This document shows positions 54,808 to 64,000 of a stretch of DNA of 64,000 nt, piece by piece. This DNA is from Flavobacteriaceae bacterium PS02338 (GTDB taxonomy: Bacteria > Bacteroidota > Bacteroidia > Sphingobacteriales > Sphingobacteriaceae), in contig JASCOD010000001.1 of NCBI GenBank assembly GCA_029959615.1, forward strand, positions 1-64,000. Reading direction: 5' to 3'. How positions within the stretch are numbered: position 1 is the first letter of the stretch; every line of letters begins with the position of its first letter. Under the pieces are notes generated by a model. That model made no database searches and was not told the DNA's origin. It saw nothing but the letters and a program-made list of their open reading frames with translations. A program made the translations under genes and the position numbers.

Positions 54808-54856
54808 ATAAAAATAAGGTACCTGTAAGTGTTTAAACAATTGCAGATACCTTATT
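54808..54856 (-). terminator. Intrinsic terminator between ctaD and ctaA
   Basis: On the minus strand AATAAGGTA and TACCTTATT form a perfect outer stem (54848-54856 with 54813-54821), extended inward with two mismatches to a TTTAAACA loop, and followed by TTTTTATA. It lies 29 bases after the ctaD stop. Confidence 0.78.
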
Positions 54857-54885
54857 ACATATTTTCGACAAAGTCTGCTCAGTGC

Positions 54886-56757
54886 TTATTCTTGCACCGG
54901 TTTATTTGCAGCTTCCCATTCCTTTTGTATACGTTCTGCTTCTTCATTACCTTCAAAATCATGAGGTAAGTTAGAGCTCATCGTTTCTGAGAAAGGAGTT
55001 GTTTGAAGGATAAAATCTTGATCAGCTCCCGGCTTGCTATAATCATATGGCCAACGGTATACAGCTGGGATTTCTCCTGGCCAGTTACCGTGTAAGTGCT
55101 CAACTGGAGTAGTCCACTCTAAAGTATTAGCTTCCCAAGGATTTTGCGTTGCTTTTTTACCTCTAAAGATAGAATAGAAGAAGTTGAACAAGAATGCTAC
55201 TTGAGCTAAAGCTGCAATGATAGCAGACCATGTTACAAATACGTTAACAGTTAACCATTTGTTCATGAATTCGAATTCGGTAAATGCATAGTAACGACGA
55301 GGTACACCATCTAAACCTAAGAAGTGAAGAGGGAAGAATACCAAGTAAGCACAAATGAAAGTTAACCAAAAGTGTAAGTAAGCTAACTTAGGATTCATCA
55401 TTCTGCCAAACATTTTAGGGAACCAGTGGTAAACACCAGCAAGCATACCAAAAATTGCAGCTGAACCCATTACCAAGTGGAAGTGAGCTACTACGAAATA
55501 AGTATCGTGTAAGTTAATATCTAAAGAAGCATTACCTAAGAAGATACCAGTTAAACCACCAGAGATAAAGAAAGATACTAAACCAATTGCAAATAACATT
55601 GCTGGTGTAAATCTGATATTACCTCTCCATAAGGTTGCTAAATAGTTAAATGTTTTTACTGCCGATGGTACCGCAATGATCAATGTGGTAATCATAAATA
55701 CCCCACCCAATAGCGGGTTCATACCAGTAACGAACATATGGTGACCCCATACGATAAATGACAATACGGTAATACCAATTAGAGAGTAAACCATCGCATG
55801 GTAACCGAAGATTGGCTTTCTTGAATTTACAGAGATAATCTCAGAAGAAATACCTAAAGCTGGCATAATTACGATATATACCTCTGGGTGACCTAAGAAC
55901 CAGAATAAGTGTTGCCACAAGATTGGAGAACCACCTTCATTTGGTAAAATCTCAGTACCGAATACGATATCAGATAAGTAGAAGCTTGTTCCAAAACTAC
56001 GGTCAAATATTAAAAGTACCACACCTGAAACCAATACAGGGAAAGATAAGATACCTAAGATTGCAGTTAAGAATAAAGCCCAAATAGTTAATGGCATTTT
56101 CCAAAGGTCCATTCCTTTTGTACGCATGTTCAAAATTGTACTTACGTAGTTAAGAGATCCAATTAGAGATGATGCTACGAATATCACCATACTAACTAAC
56201 CATAGCGTCATACCTAAACCAGAACCTGGCATTGCCTTTGGTACAGCAGATAGCGGAGGGTAAATCGTCCATCCACCACTAGCAGGACCAGTTTGCACAA
56301 AGAAGGAACTCATCATGATGATACATGCTACTAGGAAAAACCAATAAGATAGCATATTCATGAAAGGAGAAGCCATATCTCTAGCTCCAATTTGCAAAGG
56401 AATTAAAAGGTTACTAAAAGTACCACTTAAACCAGCTGTTAGTACAAAGAATACCATAATGGTACCGTGTATTGTTACCAACGCCAAGAAAAAATCTGGC
56501 TTAATTCTTCCTCCTTCAGCCCATTTACCTAAAAATGTTTCTAATAAAGGAAAAGTTTTATCTGGCCATGCAAGCTGTATTCTAAATAAAATAGACAAAA
56601 GCATTGCGATAACTGCCATAATGATACCAGTTATTAAAAACTGCTTGGCAATCATTTTATGATCTTGACTAAATACGTATTTAGTTAAGAACGTTTCATG
56701 GTGATGGCCATGTCCATGATCGTCGTGGTGTGTATCGTGTAATGATATTGTTGACAT
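54886..56757 (-). CDS. ctaD: Cytochrome c oxidase subunit I
   Basis: This is the catalytic subunit with heme a and the heme a3-CuB centre in the cytoplasmic membrane. The protein has 623 residues and about twelve or more helices. The CuB-Tyr cross-link region reads FLGHPEVYIVIMPALG, the two CuB His are in VWGHHMFVTG, and the heme ligands are in TYFVVAHFHLVMG. The N-terminus is His- and Asp-rich (HDTHHDDHGHGHHHE), which may bind metal. It follows ctaC by 21 bases and ends before a terminator. Confidence 0.96.
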   Translation of the reverse strand: MSTISLHDTHHDDHGHGHHHETFLTKYVFSQDHKMIAKQFLITGIIMAVIAMLLSILFRIQLAWPDKTFPLLETFLGKWAEGGRIKPDFFLALVTIHGTIMVFFVLTAGLSGTFSNLLIPLQIGARDMASPFMNMLSYWFFLVACIIMMSSFFVQTGPASGGWTIYPPLSAVPKAMPGSGLGMTLWLVSMVIFVASSLIGSLNYVSTILNMRTKGMDLWKMPLTIWALFLTAILGILSFPVLVSGVVLLIFDRSFGTSFYLSDIVFGTEILPNEGGSPILWQHLFWFLGHPEVYIVIMPALGISSEIISVNSRKPIFGYHAMVYSLIGITVLSFIVWGHHMFVTGMNPLLGGVFMITTLIIAVPSAVKTFNYLATLWRGNIRFTPAMLFAIGLVSFFISGGLTGIFLGNASLDINLHDTYFVVAHFHLVMGSAAIFGMLAGVYHWFPKMFGRMMNPKLAYLHFWLTFICAYLVFFPLHFLGLDGVPRRYYAFTEFEFMNKWLTVNVFVTWSAIIAALAQVAFLFNFFYSIFRGKKATQNPWEANTLEWTTPVEHLHGNWPGEIPAVYRWPYDYSKPGADQDFILQTTPFSETMSSNLPHDFEGNEEAERIQKEWEAANKPVQE

Positions 56758-56778
56758 AATAAGGTTTTTCCAGTATTA

Positions 56779-58032
56779 TTATTTTTTTAAAGCTATTTGG
56801 TTTTTCACATCTAATTTTACTCCCGCAACAGTAGCTGTAGTATCAGCTGCTGGAGCAGTCTCTGTAGCCGCAGGAGCTGCTTCTACTGGAACTGGTAAAT
56901 TAAATGCCTTTCTTAAGTCGTTAGTTAAATAAGGAGTTTGCGCTGCTAACCACTCTTTGTATTCTGCTTCGCTAACTACTCTTACATTTTTCTGCATGTT
57001 AAAGTGGTTAGTTCCACAAATCTTAGCACATAACAAAATGTAGTTGAACTTAGGATCATTAGTTTTAGTTCTCATTTCTTCGGTTGTAATCGTAGGCGTA
57101 AACTCGAAGTAAGAAACCATACCCGGTACAGTATTTAATTGTACTCTAAAGTGAGGCATGTAAAAACTATGGATAACATCTTTACTAGCTAATGTAAAAC
57201 GAACTGGTTTGTTTACAGGTAGTACAATTTCATCAGCGATCAAATCGTCTAAGCTATTTTTATCGTTAAAATCGATACCTAAGCCATTAATAGCTGTAGT
57301 TAGCTTGTAATTTCTTTTACCTACAATAGCATCTGGTCCAGGATAACGGATATCCCATAAGAATTGAGAAGAAACCACTTCTATGTTGATAGGTCTGTTA
57401 TTTGCGTCTTCAGCTTTGTAGAAAATAGATCTCCAAGTCAAGAAACCTTTCAATACTAATAAAGTTAATACCAAAGCAGGCACGATTGTCCAGATTTTCT
57501 CAATAGTATTGTTATGAGGATAGTAATAAGCTTTTCTTTTATCCGAGCTTCTGTAGATATAAGCAAATACAAAAAGTACGATGTGCGTAACGATGAATAC
57601 GATAGTTGTAATGATCAACGTTAAGTTAAACATCTCGTCAATTCTCTTACCATGCTCCGAAGCAGCTTCTGGTAAAATCATTTCACCGTGTACTGTATAC
57701 TCCCAATAAACACCATATAAACCTACAATTAAGAATAGGGCAAATAATACAGCGTTTACTGTATTCCAGTTTATTCCTTCCGATTTACCTTGTGTTTCAC
57801 GAGTTAGTTCATATACCTTTAATGCTTTACCTATAATTGCAATGAATAAACATAAAAGCAAGAACAACAATACATAAAAGGCAGCTGATTTATGAATCTG
57901 ACCCATATCTACAGGTTTAGCCGTAGCGGCTGCTGCTGCTTCTTGAGCAAAGGCATTTGCGCTAGAGAATACGGTAAATAATACCGCTAGAGCTGCCATT
58001 GTCTTATTAACTATTAATTTTCTTAAACTCAT
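56779..58032 (-). CDS. ctaC: Cytochrome c oxidase subunit II
   Basis: Subunit II carries the CuA centre that receives electrons from cytochrome c. The protein has 417 residues: signal peptide (ending NAFAQ), two extra helices at about 48-70 and 88-110, then the two canonical helices, and a cupredoxin domain. CuA ligands are visible in VIHSFYMPHF and LCAKICGTNHFNMQ. Lys replaces the common Glu between the Cys residues, but that ligand is a backbone carbonyl. An Ala- and Thr-rich tail ends the protein. The gene starts the oxidase part of the cluster after actF. Confidence 0.95.
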   Translation of the reverse strand: MSLRKLIVNKTMAALAVLFTVFSSANAFAQEAAAAATAKPVDMGQIHKSAAFYVLLFLLLCLFIAIIGKALKVYELTRETQGKSEGINWNTVNAVLFALFLIVGLYGVYWEYTVHGEMILPEAASEHGKRIDEMFNLTLIITTIVFIVTHIVLFVFAYIYRSSDKRKAYYYPHNNTIEKIWTIVPALVLTLLVLKGFLTWRSIFYKAEDANNRPINIEVVSSQFLWDIRYPGPDAIVGKRNYKLTTAINGLGIDFNDKNSLDDLIADEIVLPVNKPVRFTLASKDVIHSFYMPHFRVQLNTVPGMVSYFEFTPTITTEEMRTKTNDPKFNYILLCAKICGTNHFNMQKNVRVVSEAEYKEWLAAQTPYLTNDLRKAFNLPVPVEAAPAATETAPAADTTATVAGVKLDVKNQIALKK

Positions 58033-58090
58033 TTTCTTTAAAAGTAGTACGATGTACTGTAATTATATTATTTGTGGTAAACCGTATTTA

Positions 58091-59320
58091 TTATAGGTGG
58101 TGGTTTAAACTCTCTTGTAAAAACGGATGGTTTTTCGCAACCAAAGGCTTTTTGCTCAAAGCACTTAATACAGTATAAGTAAACAAACCTACAAAACCTG
58201 CTGCAATACCTAATTCTAAAATTCCAAAACCGCTACCGTCCTTAGTACCAAATTCAAATATACCTGGCATAATCATTTGGTAATAATCTACCCAGTGACC
58301 ACATACAACTATGATAGACACTGTAAGTAAAAGATTTTCACTTCTCTTGTTATCACGATCCATTAATAGCAATAGCGGTGTTAAGAAGTTTAATACAATG
58401 TTCAAATAGAACCAAAACTCGTAGCTATTGAAACGTTTGTGGAAATATACCGTCTCCTCAGACATGTTGGCATAATAGATCAATAAGAATTGAGCAAACC
58501 ATACGTAAGTCCAGAAGATAGAGAAACCAAAGATAAATTGACCAAGGTTATGCAAGTGGCTATTGTTAACCCAGCTCATGTAACCTGCTTTTCTCAATAA
58601 AATAATTACTATTGCAATAATTGCTAAAGTACTTACCCACATCGAAGCGAAGTTATACCAACCAAACATGGTTGAAAACCAGTGTGCTTCTAATGACATG
58701 ATATTATCAAAAGCAAAGATTGGTGTAGTAAATCCGTAGATTACTAAAAATATACAAGAGTATTTAAAGCTCTTATTGTATGAAGTTAATCCACCGGTTA
58801 AATCTTCGTTATACGACCATTTGGTAATGAAGTGCGCAAAAATTGCATATGATCCCATAAACACTACCTGTCTGATCATAAAGAAAGGTACGTTTAAGAA
58901 TACAGCTTTACCTGCAATTAAGCTATCGTAGTGTGGCGAATTAGGATCTGTTAATCCTTCTGCATGCCAATGGTGATAAAGGTTATGTGTATACAAGCCT
59001 AAACCTGTAATCACAATTAAGATTAAAGCTGCTATCGGCAAGTTTTTTGCCATTGCTTGTGGTACACGTAGTATAGACGCCGACCATCCTGCTTGAGCAA
59101 CAAATTGTATTGCCAAAAAGAAAGTAGCAGACATACATACACATGCGAAGTAATAGCCCATCAATAATAGATTGGCATATGTGCGCTCATGACTAACATG
59201 ATCGCCCATAAGTCCATAAGCTATCGTTGCTAAACCAATAACAATACCAACAATACTCAGGATTTTTACTTTCCCAGTAAACTCAAATTGTTCACTTAAA
59301 TTATAATGATGAGTTCCCAT
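58091..59320 (-). CDS. actF: Alternative complex III subunit ActF
   Basis: ActF is an integral membrane subunit of the alternative complex III (quinol:cytochrome c oxidoreductase). The protein has 409 residues with about ten helices, beginning EFTGKVKILSIVGIVIGLA and including MSLEAHWFSTMFGWYNFASM and FSIFWTYVWFAQFLLIYYAN. It resembles the second half of NrfD-like ActC but binds no metal. It lies 15 bases after actE and 58 bases before ctaC. Confidence 0.92.
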   Translation of the reverse strand: MGTHHYNLSEQFEFTGKVKILSIVGIVIGLATIAYGLMGDHVSHERTYANLLLMGYYFACVCMSATFFLAIQFVAQAGWSASILRVPQAMAKNLPIAALILIVITGLGLYTHNLYHHWHAEGLTDPNSPHYDSLIAGKAVFLNVPFFMIRQVVFMGSYAIFAHFITKWSYNEDLTGGLTSYNKSFKYSCIFLVIYGFTTPIFAFDNIMSLEAHWFSTMFGWYNFASMWVSTLAIIAIVIILLRKAGYMSWVNNSHLHNLGQFIFGFSIFWTYVWFAQFLLIYYANMSEETVYFHKRFNSYEFWFYLNIVLNFLTPLLLLMDRDNKRSENLLLTVSIIVVCGHWVDYYQMIMPGIFEFGTKDGSGFGILELGIAAGFVGLFTYTVLSALSKKPLVAKNHPFLQESLNHHL

Positions 59321-59335
59321 TTATATCTGCTTTTC

Positions 59336-59923
59336 TTATTGTATTTTTTGTAATTGTTGAACATACATCACTACTTTCCATCTTTCTTCTGGACTAAGTT
59401 GTGAAGCATGAGACCCCATTGCGTTCAAACCATACATAATTGTATGATAAATTTTCCCTGCTGGCATATCTTTCATTAAACCACCTCTCGAAGAGTTGGC
59501 ATCAGCACCATGATATGCAGGCACCCCTGAAATACCTTTATCCAATTTAACGATATGACCTTGACCATCACCTTTCTCGCCGTGGCAAGGAGCACAGAAA
59601 ACAGTATAAAAGTGTTTTCCTTGGGTTAAGTTTTTCTCTGTTAAAGCTAACGGGTTTACCAGAGCTACAGAAGCTTCATACCCTTCTTTTGTATTTGGAT
59701 ATTCGTATCTGATGAAATCAACAGGAGTTGTGTTTGCTGGCGGCGTTTGTGAAGTAGCACCGTTTGCAAAATTCTTATTTGGTTGATCCTGATTGTAAGC
59801 AATCGGATCGTACATGTTTCTTGCGTACTCTAAGCCCGTGCTTTTGTTATCTCTACAAGCTGAAAGCATTGCTACAGAAGCCAATAAGCCAAATGCTGCT
59901 AAAACAATTTTATTCTTATTCAT
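59336..59923 (-). CDS. actE: Alternative complex III cytochrome c subunit ActE
   Basis: ActE is a monoheme cytochrome c lipoprotein. The ATG at 59923 gives MNKNKIVLAAFGLLASVAML and a lipobox ending SAC; the frame is open to 59944. The heme motif is CAPCH in YTVFCAPCHGEKGDG. A Met ligand is probably in IMYGLNAMGSHASQLSPEE. It passes electrons from the pentaheme subunit (not in this window) toward the oxidase. Its start overlaps the actD stop by 8 bases. Confidence 0.92.
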   Translation of the reverse strand: MNKNKIVLAAFGLLASVAMLSACRDNKSTGLEYARNMYDPIAYNQDQPNKNFANGATSQTPPANTTPVDFIRYEYPNTKEGYEASVALVNPLALTEKNLTQGKHFYTVFCAPCHGEKGDGQGHIVKLDKGISGVPAYHGADANSSRGGLMKDMPAGKIYHTIMYGLNAMGSHASQLSPEERWKVVMYVQQLQKIQ

Positions 59924-60452
59924 AGCTAATATACTTCCTTTCATTATGCTTAACTTCTAGAGCACCAGCACTTTTTAAAAGTTCATCAATCTTATCGTGT
60001 TCTGCATTTTGTTTTGCATCAATAGCAATTACAAAACGATCATCAGTTGCACGTAAATCCATTACTCTTGGTGCTCTTCCCGGAAATAAGTGGGTAGATG
60101 CATAGTAAGAACCAACTAGACCAAATGCACAGAACAAAATAGTTAACTCGAAAGTAATTGGCACAAAGTCTGGAAATGCAAAGTGCGTTTTACCTCCAAT
60201 ATTCACTGGCCAATCTACTGCAGTAGCTAAATAAACACCAGTAAGCATGGTAATTGTACCTGTAATTCCGAAAAAGAAAGCGGCAATATCTAATCTAGAT
60301 CTTTTAACGCCCAATTTCGCTTCGATACCGTGGATAGGCATTGGTGTATAAACATCATAAATAGAGATGTTGTTATCCTGCAATTTCTTGATGCCTGTTA
60401 GCATCTCATCAGGATCGCCAAAGCTGCCTAAAATATATTTGATATTACTCAT
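59916..60452 (-). CDS. actD: Alternative complex III subunit ActD (DUF3341)
   Basis: ActD (DUF3341) is a two-helix membrane subunit with a cytoplasmic N-terminal domain. The protein has 178 residues and starts KYILGSFGDPDEML, followed by DVYTPMPIHGIEAKLGVKRS. The two helices are at about 58-78 and 98-118, and a conserved LRATDDRFVIAIDAK follows. It binds the ActB/ActC core. It is 2 bases after actC. Confidence 0.92.
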   Translation of the reverse strand: MSNIKYILGSFGDPDEMLTGIKKLQDNNISIYDVYTPMPIHGIEAKLGVKRSRLDIAAFFFGITGTITMLTGVYLATAVDWPVNIGGKTHFAFPDFVPITFELTILFCAFGLVGSYYASTHLFPGRAPRVMDLRATDDRFVIAIDAKQNAEHDKIDELLKSAGALEVKHNERKYISYE

Positions 60453-60454
60453 TG

Positions 60455-61927
60455 TTATATTTTTGCGTATTCTTCTTGTTTAACACTATCAAATTTCTCT
60501 AAAGAGTCGATGTACTCTTGCACATGTTCTTTATCTAGATTTCCTTCTTTAATCAATTTCAACTTAGTTTGTTCACTTGAGCTCTTCAAGATCATTTTAA
60601 CCTCTGCAATCGCTATTGAAGGTAATACTCTTAAGAATAATAAGAACAAAGTGAAAAATACTCCAATTGAACCTACAAACACACCCACGTCTACCCAAGT
60701 TGGAGAGAACATGGTCCAGCTTGATGGTAAGTAATCACGGTGTAATGAAGTTACAATGATTACGAAACGCTCAAACCACATACCGATGTTTACTACAATT
60801 GACAGTACCCAAGTTGCGGCAATGTTTGTACGGATTTTCTTGAACCACAACAACTGTGGAGAGATTACGTTACAAGTCATCATTAACCAGTATGCCCAAG
60901 CAAACGGACCAGCGATGCGGTTTTGGAACGCATATAGCTCATATTGAGAACCTGAATACCAAGCGATGAATAACTCTGTTAAATATGCCACACCTACAAT
61001 CGAACCTGTTAAGATGATGATCTTGTTCATCGATTCGATATGGAACATGGTGATATAGTTCTCTAAACCTAATACTTTACGTACTACCAATAATAAGGTT
61101 AATACCATGGCAAAACCTGAGAAGATCGCACCTGCCACGAAATATGGAGGGAAGATCGTGGTATGCCATCCTGGAATTACCGAAGTTGCAAAGTCCATGG
61201 ATACAATGGTGTGTACCGAAAGTACTAGTGGTGTTGAAATACCTGCTAAGATTAATGATACTGCCTCAAAACGTTGCCAAGTTTTTACGCTACCTGACCA
61301 ACCGAATGAGAAGATAGTATATACTTTTTTACGAACGCCTGTTGCTCTATCTCTAATAGTTGCGATATCTGGTAATAAACCTGTGTACCAGAATAATAAT
61401 GATACAGAGAAGTAAGTTGAGATCGCAAACATATCCCACACCAATGGTGAGTTAAAGTTTACCCAAAGTGAACCGAATTGGTTTGGTAAAGGAAGTACCC
61501 AATAAGCCAACCAAGGACGACCCATGTGTGATACTACGTAGGTAGCGGCACAAATTACGGCGAAAATTGTCATCGCCTCTGCCGAACGGTTAATGGAGTT
61601 ACGCCAGTTCTGACGGAAAAGTAGTAATACTGCCGAAATTAGTGTTCCAGCGTGACCAATACCTACCCACCATACGAAACCGGTGATATCCCAAGCCCAA
61701 CCTACTGTTTTATTTAGTCCCCAAGCACCAATCCCAAACCAGAATGTATAACCTACAGAAACTATCCATAGGGTAGCTCCACAAAGTGCAAGGATAAATC
61801 CAATCCACCACGCTTTGTTAGGTTTATTCTCTACCGGAGATAAGATCTCTTCCGTAATACGGGCATACGTGATGTCCTTTCCGGTAATTAAAGGTTCCCT
61901 TAAAATTGATTCGTTATGTCCTGCCAT
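60455..61927 (-). CDS. actC: Alternative complex III quinol-binding subunit ActC (NrfD-like)
   Basis: ActC is the NrfD/PsrC-like membrane subunit where menaquinol is oxidised. The protein has 490 residues with about ten helices. Recognisable segments are FVWWVGIGHAGTLISAVLLL, VCAATYVVSHMGRPW and SVHTIVSMDFATSVIPGWH. A cytoplasmic C-terminal extension (from about 450) is acidic and charged. It lies 25 bases after actB and 2 bases before actD. Confidence 0.94.
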   Translation of the reverse strand: MAGHNESILREPLITGKDITYARITEEILSPVENKPNKAWWIGFILALCGATLWIVSVGYTFWFGIGAWGLNKTVGWAWDITGFVWWVGIGHAGTLISAVLLLFRQNWRNSINRSAEAMTIFAVICAATYVVSHMGRPWLAYWVLPLPNQFGSLWVNFNSPLVWDMFAISTYFSVSLLFWYTGLLPDIATIRDRATGVRKKVYTIFSFGWSGSVKTWQRFEAVSLILAGISTPLVLSVHTIVSMDFATSVIPGWHTTIFPPYFVAGAIFSGFAMVLTLLLVVRKVLGLENYITMFHIESMNKIIILTGSIVGVAYLTELFIAWYSGSQYELYAFQNRIAGPFAWAYWLMMTCNVISPQLLWFKKIRTNIAATWVLSIVVNIGMWFERFVIIVTSLHRDYLPSSWTMFSPTWVDVGVFVGSIGVFFTLFLLFLRVLPSIAIAEVKMILKSSSEQTKLKLIKEGNLDKEHVQEYIDSLEKFDSVKQEEYAKI

Positions 61928-61952
61928 ATTCTATATTGCTGTAAGTAATAGC

Positions 61953-64000
61953 TTACGCATGTACTTCTTTTGTTTCTGAATCTATGTTTCTAATTTTTGT
62001 CATGTAACCAATACCTGGCTCAACGTTAATCTCTTCTAGTACGTAGTAAGTACGCTCGCTACGTAGCGCCTTAGAAACTTCCGAATTTGGATCGTTTTTA
62101 TCACCGAAGATAATTGCATTAGCAGAACATGCTTCTTGACAAGCCATTTTGATATCGCCATCTTTCAATGCACGTTTCTCTAATTTGGCAGTTAATTTAC
62201 CCGCTTGGATACGTTGGATACACATAGAGCATTTTTCCATTACACCTCTAGAACGAGTAGTAACATCTGGATTTAACACTAATTGTGTAAACTCATTGTT
62301 CAAATAGTTATCGAAACGTGAATCGTTCCAGTAGTTAAACCAGTTGAAACGACGAACTTTGTATGGACAGTTGTTTGCACAGTAACGAGTACCTACACAA
62401 CGGTTATAAGCCATATGGTTTAAGCCGTCTGACGAGTGTACCGTTGCCAATACTGGACATACTGTTTCGCAAGGTGCGTGATCACAGTGTTGACACATCA
62501 TTGGTTGATGTACCACAGAAACGCTTTCTAGATTATCTAGATGTTTAATATCTGTTTCTTTAGTTACTGAACCATGTTGAGCATCATCAAAGCTATAATA
62601 ACGGTCAATACGTAACCAGTGCATTTCACGACGACGACGAACCTCATCCTTACCTACCACTGGAATATTATTCTCAACATTACAAGCTACGATACATGAA
62701 CCACAACCAGTACAAGCATTCAAATCGATTGCCATTACCCAGTTGTTACCCAACATTTCGTGCTTATCGGTAGTCCACAAATCGTAAACTTTATGCTTGT
62801 GGTGGTTTCCTGAACCAGCCGCTGGATCTTTTAAGAAATCTTTAAAGCTAGCTTCACGAACGATATTTCTACCCTCGAAAGAATAGTGAGTTTGTGTTTG
62901 TGCTAACTCTTCCCAACGACCAGTACCTGTTAAAGTTGCTGTAGTAGCATATTTTAAAGTACCGTTAGTATAAGTTACAAATGGGAAAGCATTTTTACCT
63001 ACGTTGTTGCCAGCTTTACCAACTTTAGTACGTCCGTAACCTAAAGCTACAGAAGCTGTACCCATTGCTTGTCCTGGTTGGAACAATACTGGTAAATCTA
63101 CAGTATAACCGTTTTCAGATTTGATGCTAACTACATCAAATTCTTTGTAGCCTAATTTTTCCGCTTGACGAGGATTTAATGCTACATAGTTATCCCAAGT
63201 TACTTTGGTAATTGGACAAGGGAATTCTTGCAAAAATGCGTTGTTGGCTTGTTTACCGTCACGCATTGGAATGCTTTCAAAAATTTGAAGCTCGATATCT
63301 TTCTTCAATGCTTTGCTGCTGGCTACGATAGCTGCTGCTACTGCATCTAAAGATAAAGTGAATCCATAGCTACCCGCTGCTCTAGCTGCAGTAGTGATCA
63401 CACCTGTTTGTAATACATCATTCCAAGTTTTACCTGCTGCCGCTAGAATGTTTTTCTCCCAATAGTTACGCACATATTGGTAGTAATCTTGTACTGGAGC
63501 ATCAGCCCAAGTCAATAAGCTTTGCTCGGCTTGACGAGAGTTGAAAACTGGATTGATTGTAGGTTGAACGATAGTATAGTAACCTTCGTAAGTATTAGCA
63601 TCACCCCATGACTCTAAATAGTTAGGCGTAATAGCTACTACATCAGAAAGATCTGCAGTTTCATCTTCTCTATCAGAGAAAGAAACCTTTAAAGCAACCT
63701 TAGCTAAACCTTCAGTGAAAGCTTTTGCATTGATTGCATCGTAAGCAGGATTTGAGTTCAAGAAGAATACAGCACCTACTTCACCTTTGTTCATTTCGTC
63801 AACTAACAATGCAAATTCAGCATCATTACCTTCGTAACGTTTACAAGGGTTATCTAAATCGATAGTAGTACCGTAGCTACCAATAGCAACGTTAATTGCG
63901 TTTACTAAAGTTTGAACAGAAACATCGTTAGAACCAGCTACTACAACTGCTTTACCTTTATTCTGTAATAATTCTTTAGCTACTAATTTCAACGCTTTAT
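61953..64000 (-). CDS. actB: Alternative complex III subunit ActB, N-terminus cut by the window edge
   Basis: The minus-strand frame is open to base 64000; the codons before 63992 continue it, so the true start lies beyond the window. About 680 residues are visible. The first 390 are the molybdopterin-oxidoreductase-like part, which in ActB has no molybdenum cofactor. The ferredoxin-like part follows with Cys clusters LNACTGCGSCIVAC, MCQHCDHAPCETVCPV, YCANNCPYKVRR and EKCSMCIQRI for four Fe-S clusters. It transfers electrons from quinol oxidation to the heme subunits. It precedes actC by 25 bases. Confidence 0.94.
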   Translation of the reverse strand, partial: KALKLVAKELLQNKGKAVVVAGSNDVSVQTLVNAINVAIGSYGTTIDLDNPCKRYEGNDAEFALLVDEMNKGEVGAVFFLNSNPAYDAINAKAFTEGLAKVALKVSFSDREDETADLSDVVAITPNYLESWGDANTYEGYYTIVQPTINPVFNSRQAEQSLLTWADAPVQDYYQYVRNYWEKNILAAAGKTWNDVLQTGVITTAARAAGSYGFTLSLDAVAAAIVASSKALKKDIELQIFESIPMRDGKQANNAFLQEFPCPITKVTWDNYVALNPRQAEKLGYKEFDVVSIKSENGYTVDLPVLFQPGQAMGTASVALGYGRTKVGKAGNNVGKNAFPFVTYTNGTLKYATTATLTGTGRWEELAQTQTHYSFEGRNIVREASFKDFLKDPAAGSGNHHKHKVYDLWTTDKHEMLGNNWVMAIDLNACTGCGSCIVACNVENNIPVVGKDEVRRRREMHWLRIDRYYSFDDAQHGSVTKETDIKHLDNLESVSVVHQPMMCQHCDHAPCETVCPVLATVHSSDGLNHMAYNRCVGTRYCANNCPYKVRRFNWFNYWNDSRFDNYLNNEFTQLVLNPDVTTRSRGVMEKCSMCIQRIQAGKLTAKLEKRALKDGDIKMACQEACSANAIIFGDKNDPNSEVSKALRSERTYYVLEEINVEPGIGYMTKIRNIDSETKEVHA

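Noticed and set aside
56779-58032. Lys in place of Glu in the CuA motif CAKICG as a sign of a defective subunit II
   Set aside because: The Glu contributes a backbone carbonyl to CuA, all Cys, His and Met ligands are present, and the variant seems common in this phylum.
61953-64000. ActB as a molybdenum-dependent oxidoreductase starting at 63992
   Set aside because: The codon at 63992 is TTG inside an open frame that continues off the window, and ActB proteins of this complex carry no molybdenum cofactor.
1-64000. tRNA, rRNA, CRISPR arrays, insertion sequences, prophage genes
   Set aside because: I read the gaps on both strands for these and saw no clover-leaf-like segment, no evenly spaced direct repeats and no transposase or integrase frame.

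Overview
The window looks like a chromosomal segment of a Sphingobacteriaceae member (phylum Bacteroidota), most likely Pedobacter or a close relative. Supporting signs are the type IX secretion (T9SS) core gldKLMN, a SusC/SusD pair with ECF sigma factor and FecR-type anti-sigma factor, two cargo proteins with T9SS type A sorting domains, an alternative complex III/cytochrome oxidase cluster, low G+C by eye, little Shine-Dalgarno signal, and promoter-like TTG-N18-20-TAnnTTTG elements. No rRNA, tRNA, CRISPR array, insertion sequence, integrase or phage gene was seen. The species assignment is inference from gene content.

Layout. 1-430: the start of a lipoprotein gene that runs off the left edge. 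592-2400: uvrC, convergent with 2582-7294: gldN, gldM, gldL and gldK on the minus strand. 7645-11122 (minus): a HemD-like protein, a DUF4271 membrane protein and a BamA/TamA-like outer-membrane protein. 11165-18851: mixed housekeeping and accessory genes (ppnP, hemW, an SDR, a JmjC/cupin-like protein, an acetyltransferase, DUF3050, DUF5690, an NTF2-like protein, DUF2809). 19118-24161: a VWA protein paired with a MoxR/Mg-chelatase-type AAA ATPase, a membrane metallophosphoesterase and a UbiA-like membrane protein. 24321-28694 (minus): a lipoprotein of the S9 peptidase fold that has lost its catalytic Ser and His, followed by a histidine kinase and an OmpR-type regulator. 28973-33591: a TPR protein, DUF4286, rfbC, an OmpA-type lipoprotein, DUF2461 and a small CxxC membrane protein.

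33687-49620 (minus) reads as one nutrient-acquisition locus: ECF sigma, FecR, STN-containing SusC, SusD, a zinc-metallopeptidase lipoprotein, a DUF4302 lipoprotein, a T9SS-sorted adhesin-like protein and a T9SS-sorted subtilase with a beta-helix region. The absence of glycoside hydrolases and the presence of two peptidases suggest protein or peptide as substrate. The GldKLMN machinery at the other end of the window is the predicted exporter of the two cargo proteins.

49743-64000 (minus) is an aerobic respiratory supercluster: actB (cut by the right edge), actC, actD, actE, actF, cytochrome oxidase subunits II and I, heme A synthase, heme O synthase, two subunit III genes, subunit IV, an SCO-like protein and a DUF420 protein. 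ActB-F oxidises quinol and passes electrons via cytochrome c to the oxidase; CtaB and CtaA make its heme; SCO and DUF420 proteins are assembly factors. A hairpin with a U-rich tail splits the cluster between ctaD and ctaA.

The points most worth a second look are: the catalytically dead S9 lipoprotein heading a two-component operon; the SCO homologue with no cysteine at all; TAnnTTTG elements placed 4 or 7 nt before start codons (probable leaderless mRNAs); a C-terminal module shared by the DUF4302 protein and its metallopeptidase neighbour; and several families of intergenic palindromic repeats, including one dense nested block at 17681-17852.
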